64,000 nt of DNA from Macrophomina tecta (lineage: Eukaryota; Ascomycota; Dothideomycetes; Botryosphaeriales; Botryosphaeriaceae). Under the pieces are notes generated by a model. That model did not search any database. It was given only the letters and a program-made list of their open reading frames with translations, and was not told the origin of the DNA. Position 1 is the first letter of the stretch. Each line of letters begins with the position of its first letter. Both the position numbers and the translations under genes were made by a program. The DNA lies in contig JAKSGN010000001.1 of the NCBI GenBank assembly GCA_024180945.1, positions 124,001 through 188,000 of the forward strand, given 5' to 3'. This document shows positions 36,625-47,909 of the stretch, piece by piece.

Positions 36625-38712
36625 ATGGAAGCCTCGAATAAACGTCGACGCACCGATGACAGCAATCACAATCACGGCCGCGTGGACGGCAGTCATGTAG
36701 ACAACAACGACAACAGCCACAACGCCAGCAATGGAGTCGTCGAGCTCTCAACAAGCCGCCGCCCCCACGACAACGATGACGCCGACGGCCATCACCACCA
36801 CCGCCAGAACCACCAAAACCAACAACGCCAACCCTCCCTCGAAACGGCCATCGCCTCCCTCCCGGCCTCCCACCTGCAAGCCCTCCTCCGCCGCCACGCC
36901 CCCGCCCACGCGCCCCTCGCGACCGATATTCTCCGCGCCTACGCCGACCACGCCGCCGCCCGTCACCGCGAAGTCCAGACCTTCGACCACCTGAGCGCGT
37001 CGGTGTGGAGAGCTCTCAACACCACGGCCAGCAACAACAGCAAGAACAACGGCAGCAGGAACAGCGGCGCCGAACACAAACAGGAAGACGGAGATGGCGC
37101 CGAGGTCGGCGACGCGTACCGCCAGATCCGCCACGTCATCAAGCGCATCAGCGAGGCGGCGCGGCCGCCGGCGCCGTTCGCGACGCGGCGCAACGCGCTG
37201 GTCACGCTGTGGCGCATCGGGCGGTGCGTGTGCCTGAGCGGGGACGGGGAGGCGGTGGGCAGGCGGGTGGTGGAGATGCTGCAGGAGGGGGAGACGGCGT
37301 TTGTGGACGCGGTGGAGGAGATTGTCGAGGGGTTGAGCGAGGAGGAGAAGGCGGAGGTGCGGGGGTGGCAGGAGCAGAGGCAGGAGGGGGAGGGACAGGA
37401 GGAGGAGGAGAATGTCGAGGAAGATGATGAAGGGCGGGAGACGTTTGAGGATAAGCTGTTTGAGTTGGTGGGGCTGGCAGAGGAGAGGGGCGTTTTCGAT
37501 GGGCTGGCGGTGGCGGCGGAGAAGCTGGGGCTGGTGTTTGACTATGGGGATAGCGATGAGAACGGGTACATGGATGGGCATGAGAGGGAGGAGCAGTTGA
37601 GGAATATGTTCGATGAGGGGTTCGGGGGGGTTGATTTCTCTAATGAGGAGAGGGAGGCCAGGAGGGCGCTGGCCGACCAGTCGCAGTCTTCTGGACGCGT
37701 CTACTTGCGGATTCTCGACCTCATCAGGAAGATTAGACGCACCACCAGGTCTGAGGCTTCCTTCGAAACACGCCGCAACGCTCTGTTCACCTTGCGAAGG
37801 ATTGCCGACCTCTTCGTGATGAGAACTGCCGACGACCCTCTTACACGCGGTGTCCAGGAGCAATTCAGAGGTGATGGTGAGATGGGCCGGACTTTCATCC
37901 AGATCCTGAGCTCCATGTCCGATTTCGAGAAGAAGAGATTGTTGGACAGTATCGATGAAGACATGCCATTTGGAGGCAAGATTTTCGAGACCGCCCTCAT
38001 GGCAAAGGCGAGCGGCATCATGCCTGCTTTGGAGGGCTGCCTAGAAGCACTACGGATGCCTTCCGAATCGCGGTAGGTCATGAGCCTTGGCGCGTAACCG
38101 TTGCCAGACCGAACTAACCATTCCAGTGTCAAAGACAGTGAGAATGGTGGAGGATGTCCTACACGCCGATCGCCCGCCGTAACCGGAGGCTACACGCCTA
38201 TCATCTCAATGCATCGGAAAGAGACTATCGCATTCTCGCGGGCGTTTCAGGGTGTATTGAGCTCGCTGAACATCAACTGGCACGCGATACGCAAGTCCGA
38301 CTACGAGCAGATCACCGCCGCCACCAACGTGTACAACAAGCTTATCGACCTGACCAACGAAGTTGACCGCGCCGCTAGGCCGTCGGCACCCTTTTCGATC
38401 CGCCGCCATGCCCTCGTCAAGCTGCTCAAGATTGCGAGCACCATTCTGCGTACTGTCGACCGGAAACCTGCGGCAGCTTATCCGATTAAGGGAAGATTTC
38501 TGAATGACGACATACTCGGGCCCACCTGCAGGATGATCGCGTTCCAAATGACGAGCGATGAGAAGCAAGAGGTGTTGAACATGAGAAATGGCAAAGGCCT
38601 GACCTTCGAGGCGGAGCTCGTCAAGATTGTCAAGCTCGCTAAGAGACACAACATCCTCCTCGGGATGAGGAGCTGCCTGGCTCAGCTTCGTTGTCAGACG
38701 CATGAGATATGA
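36625..38712 (+). CDS. Three-copy helical-repeat protein of unknown function, 677 aa
   Basis: Exons 36,625-38,072 and 38,127-38,712, 54-nt intron (GTAGGT, CTAAC branch), phase 2. The N-terminus has a possible nuclear signal (NKRRR) and an Asn/His/Asp-rich low-complexity stretch. Residues ~70-125 form a helical LPASHLQALLRRHAP..ATDILRAY segment that faintly recalls the Cut8/Sts1 proteasome-tether family. Three copies of one domain follow: ~165-304, ~360-478 and ~552-674. Each has a tyrosine-led helix, then a motif like ARPxAPFxxRRxALVxL, then S(D/E)xEKxE, then (T/I)FExxLxxxxxLA. Copy 1 carries an acidic Glu-rich insert. No enzymatic motif is evident. The repeats argue for a scaffold or binding role; function is unknown. 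Confidence 0.8.
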
Positions 38713-39055
38713 ACTAGTCTCATCTCATCCTTTTTCTTTTTTCTTTTACTTTTCTGTTCACTTGTTTGGCCGGAAAAATAGGGGGAACACATGTGGGCAT
38801 GTATTGGTGGCGTTGGACCCCCGGCGTCGTTCTGAGCCGGTCTCAGTGTGTTTGGCAAAGCGTCTGGCGTCAGCGAAGTTGCGGGAGCGCTAATATGTTA
38901 TGACATCTGAACGATTTATGGCTTCCACGAATACCCACATGCGGTTTGTGCTTTTCTTTCCTCGATGGATTCTTTCATTGTCATGGTTCATTCGTCTCTA
39001 TGTAGTTCATCGTTTGAAAATGCTTACTGTGCTCCTCCCCACCTGCCAATGTTCA
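38713..39055. other. Convergent intergenic region
   Basis: 3' flanks of the triple-repeat gene (+) and the small secreted protein gene (-). Nothing else seen. Confidence 0.6.
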
Positions 39056-39715
39056 TCAGTTGGGCACAAGCTGCGTGTGCCCGTGGCAGGCTCCTTCAGA
39101 CCGGACCTTGTGTGCCGGAGGCTCCCCGTTCAAAAATGGTAACGAGAATGATATCGTCGTCTGGTCTGTGGGATAGGTGGTGAAATGCCCGGAGCCCATC
39201 GTGTCGACGGCAACGATCAGCCCGTTCTCTCCGCCCAGAATCCAGGCTTCGTCGGTGCTGTTGGGCAAGGTGACGTGCGCCAGGCCGGACGCGAAGACGA
39301 CAAACCTGCAGCGGGTATCTTTTTCAGGACCGCCAAAACCAAAGAAGATCATGCGCGGACGTGACCGACGGACGGCCTCAGTGGGGAAAGAAGCGGAAAG
39401 ACGAGAAAGAGGTGGGGGGGCGCACTGGTTCTGGGGAGCGTTGTGCAAGCCGCCGTCAAAACGCGGCGGGATCGCGGCATACTCGACGGCGCTGGACAGG
39501 TTGAACTGGAAGCGCAGCGCGCCGGCGATGCCCGGGGTGGTGGGGACGTCGAGCGGGGTGGTGAACTCCCAGCACTGTAGGGCCGAGGCGTTGCGGGCGG
39601 TGTCCGTCACGATGGCCGTCGCGGTCAGGTAAGTCGCGTTCTGCGCAGCTGCCGTGCTGGCGCCGAGAGAGGCGGCGGCAGCAGCGAGAACGCCTTGAGA
39701 GAGAGACGGCTTCAT
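39056..39715 (-). CDS. Small secreted protein, 179 aa
   Basis: Exons 39,715-39,426 and 39,305-39,056, 120-nt intron, frame closes. Signal peptide MKPSLSQGVLAAAAASLGASTAAAQ (cleavage near 24). The mature part is beta-strand-like, with LQCWEFTTPLDVPTTPG, IPPRFDGGLHNAPQNQ, then FVVFASGLAHVTLP..DEAWILGGENGLIVAVDTMGSGHFTTYP. Only two cysteines (LQCW and GACHG), which could form one disulfide. This resembles uncharacterised small secreted proteins of plant-associated Sordariomycetes; I cannot assign a function. The intron retains an open frame, so intron retention would add ~40 residues and alter the product. Confidence 0.75.
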   Translation of the reverse strand: MKPSLSQGVLAAAAASLGASTAAAQNATYLTATAIVTDTARNASALQCWEFTTPLDVPTTPGIAGALRFQFNLSSAVEYAAIPPRFDGGLHNAPQNQCAPPPLSRLSASFPTEAVRRSRPRMIFFGFGGPEKDTRCRFVVFASGLAHVTLPNSTDEAWILGGENGLIVAVDTMGSGHFTTYPTDQTTISFSLPFLNGEPPAHKVRSEGACHGHTQLVPN

Positions 39716-40405
39716 GGTCGTAGTTAGGTTGGGAAGACGGAGAGCGAGGGAGGGTTTATGTCTGGTTTTGCTTTGCGTCGGACGCGGGAAAGAGGGCCAG
39801 AAGCCGTCCCGCATCTCGGTAGTGCAAGTGGGTGAGAATTTGGATCGCCATATTGAGCCGGCGGGGTGGCTGCGGGGAGATGCACCATGATGCTTCCCGG
39901 ATTCGGCCGAGATGAGGCAATTGTGCAGCCGTGTGGTCGTGCAGCTTTTCTTTGCCCGGCGATGGTGTTGAGCGGACGGGAGTGGCGACGCGCATCCTTC
40001 TGCTTCCGAGCGGCATTGCGCAAGACGGCCGATTGCGGCCTCTCGGATTTCGGGCGAGGACGCCGGCTTGTGCAGAGGAGATTCCCGCCGTTGGAGACGG
40101 GCGGGTTGGAAGGAAATGCAAATTGATTAGACTATCCCGAGATCGGCTCTTACGTCACTGCCGCGGTCGAGACGCTCCATCTGACGAATTCTTGTCCCTC
40201 ATGCTGCGCCTTCATATTCACTCCCTCTGCTGCGCTCTGGCCTGCCCCATTCGCATCTTCCAGACCGCTGCTCAATCCCTCTGCACCTCTCAATCGCAAC
40301 CCGAAGTCCGTTGAGCGCGCCCACCGACCGCGCAACCATCTCCGCCGACGCCGCGACACGCCCTCCACAACAAGCCCCACCACCACGACCGCGCACACGC
40401 CCACC
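39716..40405. other. Divergent intergenic region
   Basis: Shared upstream region of the secreted protein gene (-) and sulfiredoxin (+). No further gene supported. Confidence 0.6.
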
Positions 40406-40792
40406 ATGGCCCTCGCCGGCAGCGTCCAGACCAAGCACCTCCCCATCACCCAGCTCCCGCTCGCCGACATCATGCGGCCCATCCCGCCCGTCATCGACAG
40501 CCCCAAGGTCGACTCGATGGTGCAGACGCTGCGCGGCGAGGCCTGCGACTACATCCCCTCGCCCGCCCCGGAGAAGATCGAGCCTGGCCGCCTGCCGCCC
40601 GTCGACGTCCTGCACTACCATTCCAAGGCCCAGGGCCGGGACTACTACTTCGCCTTCGGCGGCTGCCACCGCATGCAGGCCTACGAGAAGGCCGGCTCGC
40701 AGGTTGTGGACGTGCGGTGCTTGAAGGTGACGAAGCCGATGCTGAAGGTGTATTTGGGAGGGAGTGTGGATAGGATTGTTGGCGAGGAGTGA
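40406..40792 (+). CDS. SRX1: Sulfiredoxin, 128 aa
   Basis: Single exon with a strong CCACCATGG start. The sulfiredoxin signature FGGCHRMQAY contains the catalytic Cys87 followed by His88-Arg89, and the N-terminal block ITQLPLADIMRPIPPVIDSPKV and C-terminal LKVYLGGSV match the ParB/sulfiredoxin fold. The enzyme uses ATP to reduce the sulfinic acid form of hyperoxidised 2-Cys peroxiredoxin. Length (~120-130 aa) is normal. A short insertion DYIPSPAPEKIEPGRLP separates the two halves. Cytosolic, as no signal is seen. Confidence 0.95.
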   Translation: MALAGSVQTKHLPITQLPLADIMRPIPPVIDSPKVDSMVQTLRGEACDYIPSPAPEKIEPGRLPPVDVLHYHSKAQGRDYYFAFGGCHRMQAYEKAGSQVVDVRCLKVTKPMLKVYLGGSVDRIVGEE

Positions 40793-42324
40793 TGCATAAC
40801 AGTCGAGGAAGTGGAAGGAGAAGCATGGCCATGGCATGCAGGTGAATGAGCCGGCGGTGTGGAGCAAAACACCGCTTTCGAGGGGCTGCACTCCTGCCGC
40901 ATTGGCTGCCACGGTCCTTTGGCGGACTCTGGTCGCTTGCCGTGAGATTCTTGGCCAGGCGGACGGCAGGTATGCGGCGGAGCCTTTCCCCGCAAGCCTT
41001 AGCCCTGCGACATTACTCTCGAACCCCAGCCATGATGGCTGCCGCCTCCATCGGCCTCGAGGCGTTCCGGCTCAGGATGCTGTCGATGACTCGGGCATGG
41101 AGCGGCTCATGCAATGGCCTTGCCTTTGCAGTCACCTCATCATTGTAAATACTAATCACAGATGTGTACATAGCCTTCCGATACCCTACCAAATACAGCC
41201 AACATCATGCGCAGATGCTGCTCCATTGAACGCATTTCTTTATTTCGCTTTACCAAGCACCGGCTCGGCCCGAGCAGCCACGCAGCCAAACTCTGAGGCG
41301 ATGGCCATACTGCATGACGAACAGCTTCGGCTTCTCAACAACTTGATCGCCGAGTTTCTCAAAGCTTCAGAACAGAGCAGTGTGCTCGAGCATTTCCCGT
41401 CTCCGAGCGGCGGGAAAATGAACCTTTGCTTCCTCAGGCAATTCGTCCGTGCTTGCTGATCACCGGCTGCCGTGAAGCTTAACCGTGCAAGTTTGGCTGC
41501 GGCCGGTGTAGCAGAGTCCCTGCTGCTATCCGCAAGCTCATCACTTTAATTTGACCGCCGGATCCCTCTTTGTTTCGTTCCAGTTTCGTTTCAGTCAAAA
41601 TTTCTTTTGAAGCGCACCACATGGGCCGAGGCTATCTCTCAAACTCACCGTCACCGCTAGTGTGGTTATTATTGGCACTCTCGGTTAGGCGCCGAAGAGT
41701 CAGAGGTGTGGTGATTGTGCCCGGCCTTTTCTCGCTTTCTGGCTGCTGGGTAAATTGACGCTGGATCCCACTCGTTCCCTTTGTTGACAGCGCAACGTGG
41801 GGGCCAGGACGTCCAAAATTAGCCCTATGAAAATCAGCAGACCGCACGCAGCCCACCGAGCGTCATTCTCGAAGCTTGAGTTGCATACCAGCGTCATCGT
41901 GCCACTCAACTCCACCCTGTGCCAAGCCGATACTGTGGGTGCAAAACAGGCACCATCCGCAGCGGCTGCCTGATCACGGCAGCGACGGCCCGTTTTGGGA
42001 GGTCGGCGAGGTCCAAGTTGACTTGGCGTGGCGGTGTTGCCCGCCAACTACTGGCCGTCCACCGCCTCTCCATTGGCTCAGTGCGCCGTAATATCCGTGC
42101 CTGGAATCCTTCGCCCGCTTTTGCTGCTCCTCCATATCAACCGAGCCACGAGAGAGTTCTTGGCTCAAACAATGCTTCAACACTTATAAATCCTGGGTCG
42201 CTCTCTTACATCAAGGGTCCAACAGCAATCCACACCAAACTCACACCCGGATTGAACGTCTTCAATTCAGCCTCATCAGCAAACGAAAGCGACATACAGA
42301 GGGGGGGGGCAAAATACAGTCACC
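40793..42324. other. Intergenic
   Basis: No gene supported. The right end carries the promoter of the GPI-anchored protein gene. Confidence 0.5.
42185..42190 (+). promoter_or_regulatory. TATA box of the GPI-anchored protein gene
   Basis: TATAAA about 135 bases upstream of the ATG at 42,325. Confidence 0.4.
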
Positions 42325-43220
42325 ATGCTCTCCAACATTGTCCTTCCCCTGCTTCTTGCAGGCGCTGTCAGGTACTCCGTCCAACTTGCTCCTGTATACA
42401 TCCTTGGCTAACACAAGAACCACCAGCGCCGCGGACCAGAGCGTTCTCTCTTTTGCCTTTCCTGGCGACGGCTATTACACCCAAGTTCCCACGAGCGGCA
42501 TCAGCGGATCGCTTATTGGCGTTGAGGGCGGCCGCACCACCTTGGCTTACACCTGCCCCGAAGCCGCCACCGCTCTAGACGACTACGAGAGCAAGGTCGG
42601 CGTTCTGTGCCCCCTCGGTACCAACGCCCCCCAAACCGTTACCTACGGCGACGACTTCTATGGAGTGTCTACCAGCACTGTCGTCAATGCCATTACCGCC
42701 GCCTTCGTTGAGGACTGCGAGATCACCGCAACCCCCGCCAGCGGTGGCGCCGCCTCGGCCACTGCTTCTCCTACCTGCACCTTCAGCTTCGGCGGCGAGT
42801 ATGCCGACGAGCTGGTTGCTGTGCTGACTTGCGCTGACCCCAGCGTCATCGGCACTGACGCCGAGGATCCTGTAAGTCTGACGCTTTCATTTCCTACCCA
42901 TTTACTGTGCTGCATGGCGCCAAAATTTGGAATCTGTCACTGACTGATGTGGCAAACAGAATACCGCGAGCTACCTCAGCTGCATCTCGTCTGCTACGGC
43001 CACCCCGACAGACGTCATGACTACAACCTGGTCGCCTGACAACGTGTGGTACTGGAGCGTCACTGTAACTGCTACCGCTTCTGGCGTCAGTATTCCTGCT
43101 GAGACTGGTGCTGCTGCTTCCTCCACTGGTGGCTCCACTGGTGCTGCCTCTGGACACGCCGTTAGCCGCGTTGCCGTTGCTGGTGTCGTCGGCCTTGCTG
43201 CTGTCATTCTGGCTCTGTAA
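42325..43220 (+). CDS. GPI-anchored secreted protein, 250 aa
   Basis: Exons 42,325-42,371, 42,427-42,871 and 42,960-43,220; introns 55 and 88 nt; frame closes. The first, very short exon supplies the signal peptide MLSNIVLPLLLAGAV, cleaved near SAADQ. The mature domain has six cysteines spread through AYTCPEA, VLCPLG, EDCEI, SPTCTFSF, LTCADP and SYLSCIS, suggesting three disulfides. A Ser/Thr/Gly/Ala-rich linker follows, then a C-terminal hydrophobic segment VAVAGVVGLAAVILAL with no charged tail, the hallmark of a GPI attachment signal. Predicted cell-surface protein; no catalytic family recognised. Confidence 0.82.
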
Positions 43221-43299
43221 GGATGGGACGATGAAGGAGAGGGCGATGGCCGTGCCAATATACAGATACGAGTTACGATACCCTATTGTTAAGTCTAAT

Positions 43300-43900
43300 T
43301 TTTACGCAAATCTGCAACAGCCGCTGAGTTGTTTTTCTCTGATGTCGTCCTGCTCATCTTCCTCTTGAATAACCCGCAACAGGCACGGAGACTCCCAGCC
43401 ATTGGCTCTTTTAGCAAGCTTACCCAAGTCTTCCGGCATATAACCAGACCGAGAGGTGTTCTGGTACAGCGGATCATGCTGTCGATATTTCTGCTTCGCG
43501 ACCCTCCACCCCTTCCTCCATATGCCAAAGGCCAGAAAACGACAACAAATCCCAGACACCGGTCCCCAAACCGCAGAAACTGGCACCACTCTCCTCTTGA
43601 GTCCACCACAAACCTCAGCTCCGCCTTCCGATGATCCGCCGATCGCCTCCACTCCAACAGCAGCCTCCGCACATATGTCTCCGTATCCTCCTTCCTCACC
43701 ACCTTCCTCGCCCACTCCTGCCCCTCATCCGCAATCTCCTGCGCCGCCTCATCCCTCCGCCGCCAGCGCACTATCCGCTTCTCCCACCTCCATCAACTAC
43801 GCTTCCCCCAGACCCCGCGAAATACGCCGACATCGTCACACATCCCCTGCACCCCGCAAGTCCAGCGGCACGATGGGTAGTCATCGTCCTCCGCCCTCGT
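43300..43900 (-). pseudogene. Relic of a GT90 (CAP10-like) glycosyltransferase C-terminus
   Basis: On the minus strand, EIADEGQEWARKVVRKEDTE then TYVRRLLLEW resembles the end of GT90 proteins (usual pattern: A..G..WA.K.LR..DM..Y..RLLLEYAR). Just upstream, in another frame, MSAYFAGSGG resembles the '..YF.G..' segment that precedes it. The rest of the domain is not readable in one frame, and no DxD/HRxR region was found, so it is a fragment. Confidence 0.4.
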
Positions 43901-44179
43901 TCTGTTGGTGGGGTTTGTAGGGGGAGGGGAGCAGTGCTTGCGGAAAGGCTGTGTTTTGCACCAGGCGCACCACCCGCTGTGCCAGAGGAGTGAGTGCTGC
44001 CTCGAGTTTCCACTCCGGCCCCGAGAATCCGTTTGGCGTCGGCGCGTGCGCGGCTGTGGCCAAGTAGCTGAAGGGCGACGGGCGCCGCACGTCGATGAAG
44101 CCGCCTGCCCGGTTCTGGCTGAATATGGGGATTAGTAATGGCTACGCGTCGAAGGCGAAGCTGCTTTGGCAAGGGAGTC

Positions 44180-45184
44180 TGATGAATCGGCCAAGTTTTG
44201 GGTTCTCCTCGGGCTCTGATGATCAGGCGTTTGCGCGACCCTTAACTCGATCGTGATAAAATCAACCCACGCAGCCTCAATGCACCCGGATATAGGGGGT
44301 TCTACGGATACATATTAGTCGGGAGCGTCCTTCTTGGGGGGGGAGTTACGTATATCCTATACCGTATTTTCGTATTTGGCGAGTTATGTAATAAGCTTTG
44401 CTGTTAAGTTGAGGGCTTACTTCTCCCTTTCACTATATTCTCTCCGTATGCTTATTATTACCTTTACTCTTGTCTTTTATAATTTACGACCTAGAGTCGT
44501 GGTATCATTATAATGCTTCCTTAGATTAGTACAATACACGAAACTTGGGTGGAAGCTACGACAGCCGTTAAATAAACCGTTGATAAGGCCGCCTCGTCAT
44601 TTACACCTTATTACAACAACTACTGCAATCGTTAGCGTGTCTACTACTAGGACAACTACGCTTTTTAAGTTAACTGTTACGGCACAGCCTCCATAGATTG
44701 GCAAGAAGTGAAGTGGACAAGACCAGCAGGAATATGAGGCCAGCGACAAAGAGCGTCCGTGACCCGAAGGCCCCGCTGAGCCCCACATGGCCCCTCACCT
44801 ACTCCCCACTAGTTGAAAGGTCCAAGCGGCCTTGGCGTGCTGGACTGCTGAACCGACAGCTCAAAAGTTCCAATGGCCCTGGCGCTTTGAACTGCTGAAC
44901 CACCAGACCGCTAGCATTAACTATACATATATAAACCACGTTCCTTAGCTAGATGTTTTAACCTCCGTGGCTAATTCATGGCTCTTAAACATCTAATTCA
45001 ATTCTATTGGAAGTAACAGGCCGACGCGCATCGCACATCCGTGATACTGCTCCTTGCCCAAACTTTGCCATTTCCTTCTTTTCGCTTCAAGGTACGCCCT
45101 TTGACACCACATACCTACCCTGCAACCGCGAAGCTTGGTAGAATAGCCCCGTCGTCACACTTCGTTTCAGAGTCGTCTCGAATA
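44180..45184. other. AT-rich spacer left of the first hAT element
   Basis: No gene supported. The sequence becomes AT-rich from ~44,250 and contains a degenerate ~48-bp tandem duplication at about 44,812-44,910. Confidence 0.6.
44812..44910 (+). repeat. Degenerate ~48-bp tandem duplication
   Basis: Two neighbouring units share the order AAAGGTCCAAGCGGCCTTGG / AAAGTTCCAATGGCCCTGGC then CG.. and (GG/GA)ACTGCTGAACC. Mismatches are mostly transitions. Confidence 0.65.
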
Positions 45185-47909
45185 CAGACATCCCAGTAAT
45201 AAATATATATTTATTATTAAGGGCATATTTATTGTTAAGCTTTTCCATAAGGATAATAATATAGACGCTGCCAATAAATATATATTGTTAACTATTAATA
45301 ATATAGGCCCACTATTTTCCAGCGCCAATTCCCCCAGAGTGTTTCAGATTAAATTGCAGTCTTGTACGCATATTACTGCTTATCAGGCCTCTAGATAGGA
45401 GGTGAACTCCAATGTTTGTAACTCCTAGCAACCGAAACTGCTGCCTCGCCATACCCGTCACGTTGCAAGTACGCAGTTCGTAATACATCAGCGACATATC
45501 TCTACACACGACAATGGACGTCAACATATCCTCACTGCCCCAATCCAATGCCCCGTCAAGTTCTTCCTCCGTGGTACCCTCTGACAGTGCCTCACAAGTT
45601 GCCAGCACACTGTCAGAACCCGAGGCATCGTCAGCTCAGCATACGGTCAAGAGACGGAAACTGAGAGCCACATCAACATGGGATCACTTTCGAGAAGCTC
45701 AAGGCGACGAGCCACGTACTATGAGCGGGAAATTACTTCACTACTGCACGCGTTGTCGCAATCCATCCTGGTCAACCCACATATCTGGCAACGCACGCTA
45801 TCATCTCGAGAAGGCTCATCACATACTTGTTCGAGAGGATTCAAAATCTCAAAACAGGCGCCAACTAGCCATCGAAAATGCCTTCGCAAGAACAACCGGC
45901 AAGCGGCTGCAGCAAGTCAGGGAGAATGAGATGAACACTCTACGGAGTGTAATCAATGTCGATGCCTTTCGAGAGGCACAGATGTTGCTATCCGCACATA
46001 AACATTTACCGCTCAACTTCGTAACCTGGCCGGAATACCAGGCACTTCTGGCCGCGATAAACCCTGCCGTTGAAGAGTTCCTAACTGATTCCGGTAGCAC
46101 GGTTGCGGCGGACTTGGATAGGGCCTACGATGCGCATCAACAATCCGTAAAGGAATGGCTAGAACGTGCCCGGAGCCTCGTACACATTGCTATGGACGTA
46201 TGGTCTTCTCCTCAGCGGAAGGCCTATATCGCTGTTCACGCCCAATGGGTTGACGAGGCCTACAAACCTCGGAAAGCATTGCTAGGGCTACCAAACCTCC
46301 GCCGCTCTCACGCCGGCACGGCTATGGCACCTCACTTGATGCCGATTATCCGACAGTACCACTTAGCGCCCCGAATCGGCTACTTCACTGGGGACAATGA
46401 CGCAAAGAATGACACCTGTCTCCGCCAACTTGCTGTTGAGCTGTTGCAAGAGTACGGCCTTACACTTGACCCAGTGTCCTCTCGAACGCGGTGTGCCGGC
46501 CACATCATTAACTTGTCCCTTCAAGCCTTTCTCTTTGCAACTAGTGAGGACGCTCTGCAGGCCGCAATTGCGCAGGCGCAACACGAGGTAAATGATGTAA
46601 CAGTTGCGGACGCGTTACACGACCAAATTCAGTCGAACACTTGTCACAAGAGGCACGACAGGCGCAAGAAACGCCATGACACTGCCGGCTGGCGGAGCAT
46701 CGGCCCAATGGGTAAACTCCACAACATTGCGGTGTTCATCCGTAATTCCACAGTGCGCAACGATGCATGGGATGACATTGCAGAAAAGGCGCTTGGAATT
46801 GACAATATCACCCGTTGGAACTCATGGTTCAAGTTGCTTGATGCGGCTATCAGCCAAGAGGGTCCATTGTCAATATTCCTCAACCAATACCACAACGAGC
46901 TGGAAGACGACATCCTCACACATGATGATTGGCAAGTACTCAAAATGACTCACGAGTTCTTGCAGCCGTTTTACCAAGCGACCTTGGAGCAGCAAATGGA
47001 GTGGGCATCAATAGATCAGGTGCTAGAGAATATGGATATTCTTTTCATGCAGTTTGAGAATGCCAAGGTAAGCCATGGACGGCTCGATCGATTACCAGAC
47101 CTGGACTGATGTTAAAGCAGGGCAAATACGCCAGCAACGCGCGTATGGTTCATTCCATTCACATGGGTTGGTGGGTTCTCTCGAAGTATTATGAAGAGAG
47201 TGACAGAAACCCAATATATGCCACGGCATTATTGCTCCATCCAGAAAAGCGCCGGAGGTACCTTGACCGCCACTGGGCAGAGGAATGGAGGCAGACCGCT
47301 ATTGCTGGTGCACGGCAGCATTGGGCGAAGTACAAGGACCGGCCACTCCCGTCGGAGTCCGCGGCTCGGCTGAACGACGAACGACGGGAAGTAACACCGT
47401 ACGAGCGTATCAAGCAGTCAATGAGTGTCTTGGATGAACCCGGGGATGAGGATGAATTCGAAAAATTCGTCAATTCTCCGCCAAGACCTATGACGACCAA
47501 AACACCGCTTGAATGGTGGTGTCGAGAAGAACAGAGGATTGAGTATCCACGTTTACACCAATTGGCCATTGACATACTAAGTGTGCCGGCGATGTCCGAC
47601 GATCCGGAACGGGTATTCTCTTGCGCAAGGCGGACAATTTCTTGGGACAGGGCACGGCTCTCGCCTGATACTATCGAGAAGCTTCAATGCCTGAGCAACT
47701 GGGTGAAGAATGACTTGGTCCGCAAAGTCTACGTGGCAGTAGATGGTAAGGTCATGGATATTGCTGGCGGCAACGACGACATGCATGGCGCTTCAGTTTT
47801 ATATTAATAATTATTGATAAGCTTAGCAATCGATAATAATATTAGGATCTGCCAATGAATACATAAGAATATGTCAATATTATGTATTTATTTATTATTG
47901 GGATGTCTG
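45185..47909 (+). mobile_element. hAT DNA transposon, 2,725 bp, full-length transposase
   Basis: Terminal inverted repeats: left CAGACATCCCAGTAATAAAT from 45,185; right end at 47,909, whose reverse complement reads CAGACATCCCAATAATAAAT (one mismatch in the first 20). Between them lies one hAT transposase gene. A subterminal motif CTGCCAATRAATA occurs near both ends. The 8 bases outside the ends (CTCGAATA left, GTCATCGT right) do not match, so no intact target duplication is present. On the right it abuts a GT90 pseudogene that starts abruptly at the element end. Confidence 0.85.
45514..47807 (+). CDS. hAT family transposase, 746 aa
   Basis: Exons 45,514-47,067 and 47,121-47,807, 53-nt intron, phase 0, no internal stop. 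N-terminal BED-type zinc finger: STWDHFREAQGD, then YCTRC and ARYHLEKAHH supply the Cys2..His2 ligands (residues ~52-105). The central RNase-H-like hAT domain includes HIAMDVWSS (first Asp), GYFTGDNDAKNDTC (second acidic block), TRCAGHIINLSLQAFL with the conserved CxxH, and DNITRWNSW near the final Glu region. The hAT C-terminal dimerisation domain is at the end: YPRLHQLAIDILSVPAMSDD, then PERVFSCARRTISWDRARLS. Looks able to encode a complete transposase; activity cannot be judged from sequence. Confidence 0.9.

Noticed and set aside
36748..37863. 371-codon minus-strand open frame, Leu/Pro/Arg-rich
   Set aside because: Antisense of the three-copy repeat gene; the sense strand shows internal repeat conservation at protein level.
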